A stretch of DNA of 64,000 nucleotides from Ulota crispa (lineage: Eukaryota > Streptophyta > Bryopsida > Orthotrichales > Orthotrichaceae), in the NCBI GenBank assembly GCA_963920765.1, contig OY987251.1, positions 9,861,219-9,925,218 on the forward strand, read 5' to 3'. Below the pieces are notes generated by a model. It ran no database searches, had not been told where the DNA came from, and saw only the letters and a list, made by a program, of their open reading frames with translations. The translations under genes were made by a program, and so were the position numbers. Position 1 is the stretch's first letter. Every line of letters begins with the position of its first letter. Shown piece by piece: positions 40,201-53,922 of this stretch.

Positions 40201-43200
40201 GTACGCAAGGTGGTCATTTCAATTCTAAAATGACCACCTTGGGTACATATTGATTGCATTAGGTAGATGGTCGGGAATGGTTATACTTACCTTGATTGAA
40301 TATGGATAATGAATTCAATAAGCTAAGAAGGCCTTTTTATTTATATGGATTTCAGAGAAATTACATTGTATTCATTTGGATATTTAGAAGCGCGAGATAT
40401 GGCTAGAAAACTAGTAGCTACATATCGACTTTGTAGTGAACAACTATCATCTCAAGTAACTCTTATTATTTAAAAATACAATAAATTTGATTTCTGATTT
40501 TTCTCATGAAATACTGAAACTTGTCGAAGAAAAAGAACCAAAAAAACAAACCAAAAAAAAAACTAAAAAAACTAACATAAAATTAAAAAACTATAAATTT
40601 ATTTCTCAACTACTGCTTTTATAAGTTCTCATTTAAATGCAGTTTTTGGTAAGTTTTAAAACATGTTTTGAAACCTTCACATTTTTTGGTTTTATTGTGA
40701 TTAATACAGGACCATTATGATTATGGAATGCGAGCTGTAATTGCCGTTTTACGAGCAGCGGGTAATTTAAAAAGACGGTATAGAGATGATGATGAATCCA
40801 TATTAGTGTTACGTGCCATTCGTGATGTTAATTTACCAAAGTTTTTATCTCATGATATTCCCATGTTTGAAGGTATTATGTCCGATCTTTTTCCGGGAGT
40901 GGTATGTTTCAACTTTACATCCATATCTATATGAAAGTTAATGTTTATTTTGAATAAAATATCTTGAATTCTAATTTAGAACGAACTTGGATGATAAGTT
41001 TATTTATTACTTTTTATTTGAATCTCAATTGAAGAAAAATCGTGCAATAAAAAATTGGTTCACAATAATTGTAAATATTCTAAATGACTATACAACAATT
41101 ATGAAATGACTTGATTATAGTTACTTAGAACATTTGTAATCATTGTGTTATTTATTGCATGTTTATTTTTTGATAGAACAAATTATGTCATTTTTAACAT
41201 AAACTAGCAATCTTGCAAGCTCTTTGCTTCAATTTTGTACTCTCCTTTTCTTTTCCTTATCCCCCTCTCTTTTTGATTCTTTGGTGATATACAAAACATC
41301 CAATATTTGCAACTTTTCACCCTCCCTTTCCCTCTTTCCCTCTCCCTTCCCCTTCCTAATTTTGAATTTTTGATGATGGATAAATATCCCAATGCCCGCA
41401 ACTTTTCACCCTTCCTTTCCCTCCCTTTTCTTCATTCTCTACCTTATCAAAATTTTGAATTTCTTGTGATGTACAAACACCCAATGCCCACAACTTCTCA
41501 CCCCTCCTAATTTCTTCTTTCTCTCTTATCTAAATTTTGAATTTTTGATACGGGCAAGCACTAGATGCCTGCAACTTTTCACCCTCCCATTTCCTCTTTC
41601 TCCCCTCTTTTTGAATTTTGAGTTTTTGGTGACAAACAAACAAGTAATGCTTTATAAGATAGATGCATTTACATAAGATTGATTTGTATTCAAAAATGAA
41701 AAAGTTAAAAACCACATGCTGATTTTTTTGATAAATGGGTTTGAACAAAAGTTCATAAAGATGGGCTATTCCAAATTGCAGAAATTACCTCCACCTGATT
41801 ACGTCAATATTTTAATTATGATCAACCGTAATTGCATCAAATTTAACTACCAAAACGGAGAAGTTTTTCTTCGCAAAATCCTTGAGTTGTATGAGATGAT
41901 CATTGTACGCCACGGCCTCATGTTGGTTGGGTACTCATTTGGAGCTAAAACAGCCGCTTACAAAGTTCTTGGGGATGCTTTAGGTGATTTATTTGAAGAA
42001 GGTTTAAATAATGAAAATATAACTAGGTATATATTCTATTTAAACGCACAAAAATAATCTATACATTTCTATCTAAAAGGAAAATAAAGAATGTTGTGTA
42101 TTACTTTCTAAAAGACCAAGAATTCATTATTGTTAAACAACTAATCTATATGAGCATGCAAACATCAATTAAATAGACAAAGCATAAAATCCCCCCAAAA
42201 AGTAAACGTTTCATCGATGTGGGTCTAATAAATAATCAAGATGGGACAAACATTTTTTTTTACTATTCAAGACTACTAAAAAAAGTAGTTGATCTCTAAT
42301 TTAAATTTGTTTGATGTCAATGAGGAATGCTATACCATGAGTAGAGATTTGTGAGCCATGAGTCATGAGCCTAAATTTTTTGTCAAACACTAAATTTCAG
42401 CTTTAATTGTGTTCATAAGGCTTTATGATTGTGCATTTGAAACTTTCATCTTTTGAAAAACTTATATTTGTTTAGTTTTCCCATTAATTTTGAGCTCAAA
42501 ATTGGTTCTTGCACACATAATCTTGGCTCACCCCTCATGGCTCACTATTTTACAAGCACAAAATAGTCATACATGCAATGTTTTTTTTTTAGCGACAGAG
42601 TGCTCTATTGTCCCATCAACATTGGATATTTTCTGGAGAAAATGGCGTACCGTGGTTGAAACCAGCACTTTGTCGCCAGAAAAAAAAAAACACTGCATAC
42701 AGGATTGAAAACTCCTTTTAAGTAAACATAAAATTGATGAATTTATACTTTTTGCCGTCTTCTATTGGTGGTAGTCTAAGTGAAGGAATTTTGAATTAAA
42801 AACCTTGATAAGTTCAATTGTTTTGTTGTAGATTTTTTTAGTCATAATTTTCATACAAAACAAACGTTTTCTTCCCTGTGTCTTTATGAATGGTATACGA
42901 ATGGTATACTAGTTGTATTGTAAAACTTTAACCTTAAGCATCCTATGAGCATAATACATATGTTGTTGTATAATTGGCATTTGCATATTAACAAAAAAAA
43001 ATTAATTTGGGATTTCAAATAGCTCACTAGAATGATAGTGATCTATATTTCAACTTCTTTGTTGATCTTAGATGTAAGAAAGGAAAATTTCATGGATACT
43101 CCCAAAATTTGCCATATTTTCATAAATACTCTCCTTTTTCAGAAATTTCACAAATACCCTTGGATCAAAAAATTTAAGTGTTTGTTTTGTTGTGCATGTC

Positions 43201-46200
43201 ACTTTCCTTCTTCCTTTGTAGACATGCATAACAAAAAAGAAGTAGTGTACGCACAAAGGAAGAAGCAAAGTGACATGCACAACAAAACAAACACTTGAAA
43301 ATTTTGATCCAAGGGTATTGGTGAAATTTCTGAAAAAGCAAGGGTATCTATGATCATATGACAAACTTCAGGGATATCCATGAAATTTTCCCATGTAATA
43401 AAGGTGTGGATCCATTTCAATTTCAAATACAAGAAATACAAGAAAAATACCGCCTATTGTACGGGTCGCAAAGGGCCTTTCAAATGTTCGAGAGTTAATA
43501 TTCAAAGTAGTTTTTATTTTATTTTTTATTATTTGTTATTGATTATTAGGGTAAACAAAAGCATGATTGAATTTTTATTTATTGATTAGGTATGACATAT
43601 TGAATCCAAAATCAGTCACTATGGGCCAATTGTATGGGCAATTTGATCCCGTTTCGCATGAATGGACGGATGGGATTCTCGCCGTGACTTTCCGAAATAT
43701 GTCAGTGGACACTAGTCCTACTCGGCAATGGCTTTTATTTGATGGACCCGTAGATGCTATATGGATTGAAAACATGAATACGGTTACTCTTAAACTTATG
43801 TTTATATATAAGTAAACATACTAAAAAAAATCAAATGAAATTTAAACTCATAAAATGAGTGAACTGCCAAAGCAACATCCTCATGTTGTTAACGCAACAC
43901 CCTAAGGTGGGCACATGATTTATGTGAACGCTGTCATCATAACATGCACATTGACACTCACTTTTTCAGTAAAAAGAGCTCAAAGATTGAACAAACAATA
44001 AAAGACTAGAATTTGTTATTTTGAAAATTGAGTCAAATCAAAATTTGACAAAAAATAAGCAAGTAATAAAATGTGGTGTGTTTGACACCAACTTTTGAAA
44101 GTAAATGCACTTTTATCATGGTTTTAAGTTGCCTTCCTTGAAAATAATACCTTGCTCTTACATTAAAGAAGAAGAAAGAGCAACAATTGATCCACATACC
44201 CAACTTGAGGTGTAGCATTAACAACAAGGAAAAGTTTATGGATACCCATGAAGTTTGTCATATTTGTATAGACAACTTTGATTTTTTAGAAATTGCACAA
44301 ATATCTTTGAACCATAATTTTTAGGCGTTTGATTTATTGTGCATGTCACTTTTTCTCCCTTGTGAGCACACGGCTTCTTTTGTGCATCTATTTGCACTCC
44401 TTGTTTTAACATTGATCATGAAGGCAGTAGTGTGCATAATAAACAAACACCTAAAAATTATGATCCAAAAATATTTGTGCAATTTTGGAAAAACATGAGA
44501 TATCTTAACAAACATGGTAAACTTTAGGGGTATCCATAAAAATTTCCCTTAATAACAAGGAGGTGTTGTTTTAGCATTTCCCTAAAATATCATGCTGAAA
44601 CTTTAAATGTTCGAAGTATATAGATATATATAGCACAATTGATTTTTAAGTTGCTTTTAGGTGTTAGATGACAACAAAAAACTGTGTCTCATGAGCGGTG
44701 AAATCATCCAAATGACCAATCGTATGAACTTGATATTTGAGGTATAAAAAAATGTTAAAGATTTATTTCTATACTTGCATGCAATAATACTTGTTGGTAG
44801 CTTGTATAACATTTATTTGTTTCAGATCCATGATTTGAAACTACGGAATCAATCAAGCTTTTTTTTTATATGATACCCAATCAAACTTGTTTTTTTATAA
44901 CACCCAATCAAATTTACATGTAGTTTGTAATAAACATAAACTCCAGTATTATTTTCATGATTCTGTTGTGATTTAAGAGGGGGAATGCCATATTGTGATT
45001 GGGCATCTGTGAGCCATGAGATGTGAGCAGTGAGCATGGATTCTTTGTCAAAACACTAAATTTCACCTATAATCATGTATATAGCTCATATAATTATGCA
45101 TTAAAACTTTCATCTCTTGAAAAACTTAATGTTTTTTAGTTTTTCCATTGATTTTGAGCTTAGAATCGATTCCTGCTCATACACAAAAACTTTGATTACC
45201 ACTCATGGGAAATATTATATTGTGAACAAGGATCCTTGAGCCAGAGCTTTGAACCGTGAGCCTAGACTTTTTGTCCCAATAATATATTTCACCTATAATC
45301 GCATACATAGAGCCTAATGATTGTGCATTTCAAACTTTTCTTTGCAAAAGCTTAGTTTTCTTTTTCTTTTTCCATTGATTTTGAGCTTAAAACTAATTTT
45401 AGCTTACAAAATCTTGGCTCATGGCTCTTGGCTCACTCTTTTACGCTCACAAAATAGTGTCGTCAAACTAAATGTTACCACGGTAAAATATGATAGGGGG
45501 TGTTATTATTGTTACTTTTTAGAATAAATGAAAAAGTGAAAGTTTAGGTGCAAGATTTGGCAGCGGCATCTCCAGCCACAGTGTCTCGATGTGGAATGAT
45601 CTACGTGGAGCCGGTGGCCATGGGGTGGCGATGTATTTTAATTTCATGGCTCATTGACCTTCCGGAATTAATGCAAGACCGCTTCCGAACCCAAATCCAA
45701 AAATTAGCTGAATGGCTCTTGCCCCCGGCTTTACGTTGTGTTCAAAAAAATTGCAAAATGACCGTTGCTATGCAGGTACCTTTCCTTTTATCATGCTAAC
45801 ACATAGAAAGTATCATAACATTAACCAAAAAAAGTATATATCGTACTACTAATATCACATCTCAACCTTTATAATATCACATCTCTAGTCTTTATGATAT
45901 TATAGATACAATCACATTGACTTTTGTAATATTCCATCTCCAGTCTTTAGGATATTGTCACATAGATACAATTTAAGATTTATTAATTTTTTATATTTTG
46001 CATTCCATCTAATATACAAAAATTCTAATAAAATTTTAATGGTGAATGCGTAGCGTAGCAAACACCATTCGCTAGTATGTATAAAACAAAGCATAATTAC
46101 TCACCCAATTTGCAGTTCATTAAAAAAAATCCAATATTGTACAAGAGCACTTATTTATAATTGTTGGTATACATTATTAGTAGAAAAGTGATCTTTGAAA

Positions 46201-49200
46201 ACCAAGTCATCATACTTGTTAAATCTTGGATCCAAAGGCCCAAGTTTGCATCAACTTGGTACCTCCAATGGGCTCATGGAAACTGGTGTCTACTTGTACT
46301 TTTTAAAGTTGGTGCATATTTGGGCTTATGAAACCAAGCTATAAGGTTGTTACTTTGGGTGAGTTTAGGCCAAAGAAAAGGGCAAGCTAACAAGTTGTTT
46401 AGATTGAACTATGTGGCTATCTATGTTGGAATCAAGGTGCAAAAGTCACAACGCTGATGCAAGATTGCATTTGTGCCCTAATTTATAAAAAATTAAAAAA
46501 AAAAAAAAAAAAACCCTACCTATGTTTGCACCAAATACACAAGATGTTTAGGGTTGGTCCTATGTGACAACCATGCCAAGCGGGGACGCTGTATCTTGAT
46601 GTTCACGAACACTGCTATCAATAATGCATTCTAATTTGTAAAAACAAAAAAATTGATATTGGATTAAATATATATTTGTGAGGACATCCTTGAATTATTA
46701 AAATATACTCAAACGCGTATGATTATTTTAGTATCATGAATCAGTTAATTTTGTTTTGCTTTCAAACAAGCTTCAAAATATTGAGTGTAAAATTTGTGTT
46801 CATCCTACGACAAGTATTTTAAATTGAAACATTCTATTGATGCCTTTCAGGAACAAAACATGGTTATGAGCCTTCTTCGCATGATGCTGTCAATGTTTGA
46901 GCCAGAGTTAACTGATAGTAAGTTCTATTTAGGTTTTTTTTTAAACAAGTAATATTTAAAATGCGTCTATCACTAGAAAAAAAAGTGTCCTATGTGAATA
47001 ATTCACAACAATTACAAATATCCTAAACAACTATATAATGACTACAAAATGACTCAATTATAAGTATTTAGGAAATTTGTGATTGTTGTGTACCAATTGT
47101 TCATTGCATTGCATGTTTTCTTCTAATATATATATCCACACACAAATGCATGTTAAGGTAGGAACACCCATAAGCATTAATGTTCTCATAATCGTCACCT
47201 CTAAAATCTTGAAAAATCTATAGAAGTAAATAGATCTAATTACAAAGATGTACAACATGTGAACATGAAATCTTAATGTTGATTATGGGTACAATGACAG
47301 CCTGCTTTTTAAAAATTCACAACTTATTCTCGCAATATCCAAATAATACATTCAAAGGTGTAAAATCATTATTTTTCTGTTACTAACATGATCTTATAAT
47401 TTGCTAGATGTTTATTAATAGTTGTCATGTTCAAAACCCTTAAACTAATGCTTATAAGTGTTCCTACCTTAATGCATTATAAACGTTACATTCATGGTTT
47501 TTTTAATTAATATATAAGTTTATAAAACATTATTATATTTACAAAAATAATTCTAAATGACTATTGTTGTAACTTTTTTAGAGGCCAAAGCGGAATTATA
47601 TGATGACAAAGCAAAGATTGCTTGGGTAGATTGTATATTCTTGTGGTCTCTAGTATGGACGGTTGGAGCATGTACCGAAACTCATGAACGTCCAAAATTT
47701 GATAATCTATTAAAAAAAATGTTGGTATGTTAGTTTGTTAAATATAAAGTTGTTATTATTACATTTTTCTAATTTTTGGGTTGCAAATTAGAAATTTAAC
47801 GATGTTATTAGGATTATATTTTATTGAATTTTTGGATGAATGATGAGAAAAGCAAGTATAAAGTTATACCAGAAATAGTTTAAACAGTTAAATCTGATAG
47901 AAGGCTATGTAGACCAAACAATTTTACTCTTAAAGTTTGGAGGAAACAATTATTAAAATGATGCTTATTTTTCCCTAACACTTCAATATGACTTGAATCT
48001 TCAACCTACAAACAATAAATTCAAGAATGTTTCAAATAGCAACTAATTTTGAATAATTTTAATCCATATGGGTGGGTTGTAAAAAATTGTGCTTCTAAAT
48101 TTTTGTGACCTTCTAGAGTGTTATATTACTCAAAGAAAACATACAATAAATAATTGGTTCACAACAACTGCAAATGTCCTTAATAATTATACAATAACTC
48201 AATTACAATTATTTAGGACATTTGCAACATTAATGACTGATTCTTTATTGCATGTTTTCTTTTCTAATGATAGTTTTTCTCTAAAAATACTCTACAACTT
48301 TTAATTACTTTTGAGTATGTTTTATTTTGAATAGGCCAATATGCCACCAAGCGAGTATGTTCAATGGATTGAAACGAATCCTCGGAAAGTTTCTTTTCCA
48401 TTTCCAGATGGAAAATCAGTATACGACGTAATGTTTAGTAAAATGAAAGGCAAATGGGGTTTATGGACAGATTTAGTGGATGACACTATGGTCCCCTTTG
48501 ATTCCAATTTTGAAAGAATTACCGTGCAAACAGCAGACTCAGCCAAATACACCTTTCTTATGGATGTCCTCATTAATCACAACTTGCCCCTATTACTTGT
48601 CGGTCCAACGGGAACCGGAAAAAGTGTATATATCAAGCAATATTTAATGAGACTTGATGCTGAAAAGTAACATACCCATTTACACAAAATATATAAACAA
48701 AAGTAAAATTAACATATATGATTAATAATAGAGCCATGTAATAAGTATTTAACCCCCAAAGTATCCCCTATGCGGATGATGAATACGCACTATAGTAAAC
48801 ATTGCACTTAGGTTCTTAACAATTTGGTTATCTTACTCCCATAAAGTTACCTCATGACTCATCACTTGGCCATTTCGAAGGGTATTCAACTCTTTAGATA
48901 TTAGGATTTCACATGGTTTATAAGTTGAATGTAGTTAGTTTATTTTTCTACAACTTTATTTTTGTGTCAAGTCTTTTAAAATGTGTTTATTGTAATAATT
49001 ATTGATGAGAATTGCTTCAATATTAGTAAATAAATACACAATGTAGAATGTCAAGTAGTTAGTATATGGCAACCTAAATGCAACACCTAATGTATAAGAA
49101 AAATGAATGTTAGGAACTTAGCCACAATGCTAGAGGTTAGTTCCTCAAGCCAATTTGGGCTCCAAGTTTGTGCCCACTTGAACTTATAAAACCAAACTTT

Positions 49201-52200
49201 GACGTTGTGGCTTGGTTCTCAAAACTTGTTTTTTTACTAATGGTATTGTTTTAGAACAATATTTGGAGCTCGGTTCTTGGAGCTTACTTTTTGTACTAGT
49301 GAAACTACTTTAGAACAATATTTGTGTTTTTTTTTAATAGATGGGTTTGTTCATTCCAACTCGTTTGTAGAGTAATTGAGATGTGATTTAGCATTTGAGC
49401 TATTAATTTGAAATGGTTGTTATACTTTTGCAATCTCTTTGTATAAAGAAGACCATTCCTATAGTATTTTCAAACACTAGTACAGGTTGATTTTAGATTT
49501 TGACTTTAGCTGCTCTTGGATGATCAAAAACTTATCCTAACTTGCATGTTGTTTTTATACAAATGAAATATTTGATTTTAAGGTTACAACAACATGATGT
49601 TGTTATTAACATTTTCAGGTGGCAATCCGTATTTTTCAACTTTTCTGCTCAAACTAGTGCCAATCAAACACAAGACATTATCGATGGTAAACTTATTAAG
49701 AGGAAACCGGGTATCTTTGGTCCCCAAAAAGGTAAACAATGTGTCATATTTGTGGATGATTTAAGCATGCCTGCTATTGAAAAGTATGGCGCTCAACCCC
49801 CTATTGAACTTCTTCGTCAATGGATGGACCATAGAGGATGGTAAAAAGTTTTTCATAAACCGAAAGTGTTTCAAACTTTTACTGTCACGAAAAATATTCA
49901 AAATCTACAAAGACATTCCATTCCATAATGTATTGTTTCCCAAATTAAATTAAACATTGGGATGTATGTTGTTAAAATTCTACAGATGTTATGGATGATT
50001 TTAATAAAAACTAAATTGTAGTATTTATATAATTTATGAACTGTGGCTTTCTAAATATAGTATTAATTTGTTTGCATATAGGTACGATAGATATGAACTA
50101 GTGTTTCGAAGCATTATTGATGTACAATTTGTCTCAGCCATGGCTCCGCCCGGGGGAGGAAGAAATTCAGTAACAAATCGATATCTTAGGCATTATAATG
50201 TTGTTTGTGTAAATGCCTTTTCAGACATTACTATGAACAGGTTCTTATTTTAATACTAATATATTGTTCTAAACAATATTTAACTGAATTTGAGCTATTC
50301 ATGTAATTTCGAACTTTGTCCATAAAACATATGGAGACCCCTAATATAGAGGTCATAGGTTTCTAAACATTTTGCATAAATCTTCCAATGTTTTACAGAA
50401 ACCTCCCAATGTTTTGCATAGGTTTCCTAGTGTTTTGGATATAAATAATTATTTTTGGGCTTTGTACAATTTAGAATTAGTTGAATATATCATTTTAATG
50501 ATTCATGAGAAATAATCTTAAATATGTATATATATTTATTGAATAATCATTTAAATAATTTGATTATGTTATAAAAAGATGTATATAATGAACCCAATAA
50601 CCCTTTTTACTTTTTGGTTTTTTTGTTAGAATTTTCTTATACTTGGTTGATTTTTGGATGAAACGAGCACGTTATAATCCATCTATAACAAAATTGCGAA
50701 CAGCTATGGTAACGGCGACAATTGAGATTTTTAAAACTGTACAAGCAGAATTACTTCCAACTCCAGAAAAATCACATTATACGTATAATCTCCGTGATAT
50801 AGGAAAGGTTTGTTTGGCAAAAAAAAATTAATGAAAAGAAGAAAAACAAATTAATGTAAATTTATCCTTATTGAAAAACAGATTTTCTAATAAAAACTTT
50901 GTATAGAAAACTTAGACTATACGTAATTAGAGATACAATTATTAAACAAAAAATCAAATGTAAAATAGCAAGAATCATGTAAAGATACTTTTGACTGATC
51001 TTTTTCATTTTTATTATAGATAATGATTAGATAAGTCAATCTTTTTGTAACAACATAAGGGATTCAAACTTTCTACACTATCTATGTTGTATGGTAAATT
51101 GTAACTTGTTTTTTTAATGTTTGTTTTTGTGGGTTAGATATTTTTGGGATTACAATATGCGCCAATAGACGTTGGCGATGATTCTTATATAATTATAAGA
51201 TTATGGGCAAATGAATGTTTACGAGTGTTTTATGACCGTTTAATTAATGATGTGGATCGCCTTTGGTTTTGTAATTTGGTGGGGGATATGGTTGAAAAAC
51301 ATTTCAAAGAGCGCTTTGCAAAGGTGTATTCTACTTTTATACATTCCGAAGTAAAAAGAACAGAGATAACACCCCCCTTGCTTCAATATTACATGGCCGG
51401 GGATTTTATGGTTCCTGGTGCTGAACCTGCTGTTGTAAGTTGTTTGTGTAATTTTTAACTTCATGTGAAAAAAGAAATGAAAACATAGCTAGAATAATCA
51501 ATGCCAAATTCATTCATTTCAATTTACAAAAAGACATCTTATGTTTTTGTAGGCATGTTTTTTATAAAAGAGTGAACTTATAACTGCTACTGATAATTAG
51601 TAGAATGATGTACTTGACTTCTTTCAGACTATTCAAAGTACATAAATAATAATCCATGTGTAGAAAATGGGAGATCATCCAGTGTTTTGCATATATCACA
51701 TGTAAAATATCAAGGAGGCTTATTCAAAGACACATGTTCCTCAATATCGAGAGATCTTTAAATGTTTTGTAAATTAAATTCAAAATTAAATTAATAGTTC
51801 AAATTTAATCAATACTGGTATTAGAACAATAGGATTAAACCATTTGAAGAAAAGTCATTGATAATACAGTGTTATACGAATGTGATTGTAATAAACAAGT
51901 TTATGGTTTTGGTCATTTGAATTATTATTTTTTAACTTTTTTTGACTTTCTTAAATTGAATGTACACAAAAGGATAAATAGAATTGTCTTGTATACAATC
52001 TTGATATTTTTTTTTGTGCAATATAAATATTTATCATAAATAATAAGAAAGAAAAGCATGTGTTCCTAATCATCACAATGTTGGAATTCTGTAGTATACG
52101 GAAATTTCCAATGAGCTTCTATTGTTGAAAATAATGCAAGGATATTTAGAAGATTATAATGAAATGACAAACAACCCAATGAACTTGGTTTTGTTTCAAT

Positions 52201-53859
52201 TTGCTATTCAACACGTGGCACGGATTTGTCGTGTTATCAAGCAACCACAAGGGAATGTGTTATTAGTAGGGATAGGTGGAAGTGGCCGACAAAGTCTTGC
52301 AAGATTAGGAGCATATGTTCAAGGATTTGAAATATACCAAGTATATTTATACAATTCCATATATCCTAGAATAAATAAATAATTACAGTGCTTTATAAAT
52401 TTTGTGCTTTAAAACGTTTAAGATGGATTTTAATCACATATCCATTTTTGGTTCAAATAAATCATTGTTTGCTTTATTTTTAAAAAATATATGTAAATGT
52501 GTAAATAGGTAGAAATATCCAAGAATTTTGGAATGCCAGAATGGCGAGAAAGTATTGGAATCATGTTAAGAAAAGCTGGGGAATTAGACAAGAAAACCAT
52601 GTTCTTATTCGTTGATACACAAATTAAAGTAGAAGGTTTTGTTGAAGACGTTAATTCTCTTCTCAATACCGGAGAAGTAATTAACAATTTTTGATATTTT
52701 TGTTTGGACAACAGGCATGCTGTATTCAAAATAGTAAAGCTATTATACTTTTCCTTGTATTCTTTTTTTTTCATCATTGAAAGAATTTCATATTATACTT
52801 GAAATTACTTACAAAATTAAGTTGATATAATTTAATGTTAAACACTTTGGTACTTGTAGGTTCCAAATTTATATGATGGTGGAGATTTGGGAGCGATTTG
52901 TGAAGGGGTTCGTCCAAGAGCTAAAAGAGCCAAACGAGATGGCTCAAGGATGGAACTTTTTGCTTTTTTTGTTGATGAATGTGCAAAAAATCTTCGGATT
53001 GCTTTGGTAAGGGATTGTAATAAAATTTATAAACGAAAATGTATCTTTTGTAATAAGAATACGAGTTTACTGATCCTTGAAGTATCTTTAATCCGCACTA
53101 CTTCTTTTATAAGATTGAAAACTACGAAATCCATTGATTATAATTGATTATGACATAACCAAAAAACTAAGTAGAGTTGGCCAAATTTGTGGTAGATTCA
53201 CCCAAAAATCCTAGCTTACAGTGCAAGTGATGGATCAATATTAATGCCAAGGTATTTTATCTCAATTCGGACCTTAAAAGGAAAAAAATCTGCATTTGAT
53301 TTTATTGTCATTAAAAAGAAATGAAACTACTCAAAATTTTGGAACTTTTAGTTATGATTGTTCTTTGTGATCCTTGTGTATGTATTTTTATGTCTCTCAT
53401 TTTCAACTGTCTCTAGTGATATTCATATGTTTCTTTGCAATACTTGCTAAATTTGTATTTTCAAAGTTATTAATTTTAGATAAACCATGATCAGTTTACT
53501 TTCATTTACCTTAAAACTTGTTCACGTTAAGTTTTTTATCATTTTTTCTTTTATAATCATGGGTCCTATGAACAATCAGTATGCAAATTTTTATACTTAT
53601 TTATGCCGTAAGTGTGCCAAAATCTAAAATGTGGACAATGACAAAACTTCAAATGCTTACCTTGAGAGTAGCGTGACACACATGAAATAAAACCAAGTAT
53701 CCTGGAAAAGTACTTTTGTCTATTCTTCAATCATATGACTTGTTTATTCATAAGGTTCAACATGATTTTTGTGAAAGGCTTCGAATCAGCTCATGTAAAG
53801 ATGGAAAAAAATAAAAATTGCAAAAATAAGGATCTTGATTTTGAAATCTTCTTAGACCC

Positions 53860-53922
<63 letters not shown>

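Noticed and set aside
41204..41510. Open frames rich in Arg/Glu/Gly or Leu/Pro on both strands
   Set aside because: They are translations of the CT-rich minisatellite.
52269..52295. Arg replacing Lys in the AAA4 P-loop as a defect
   Set aside because: GxGGSGRQS is the normal AAA4 form in axonemal dyneins.
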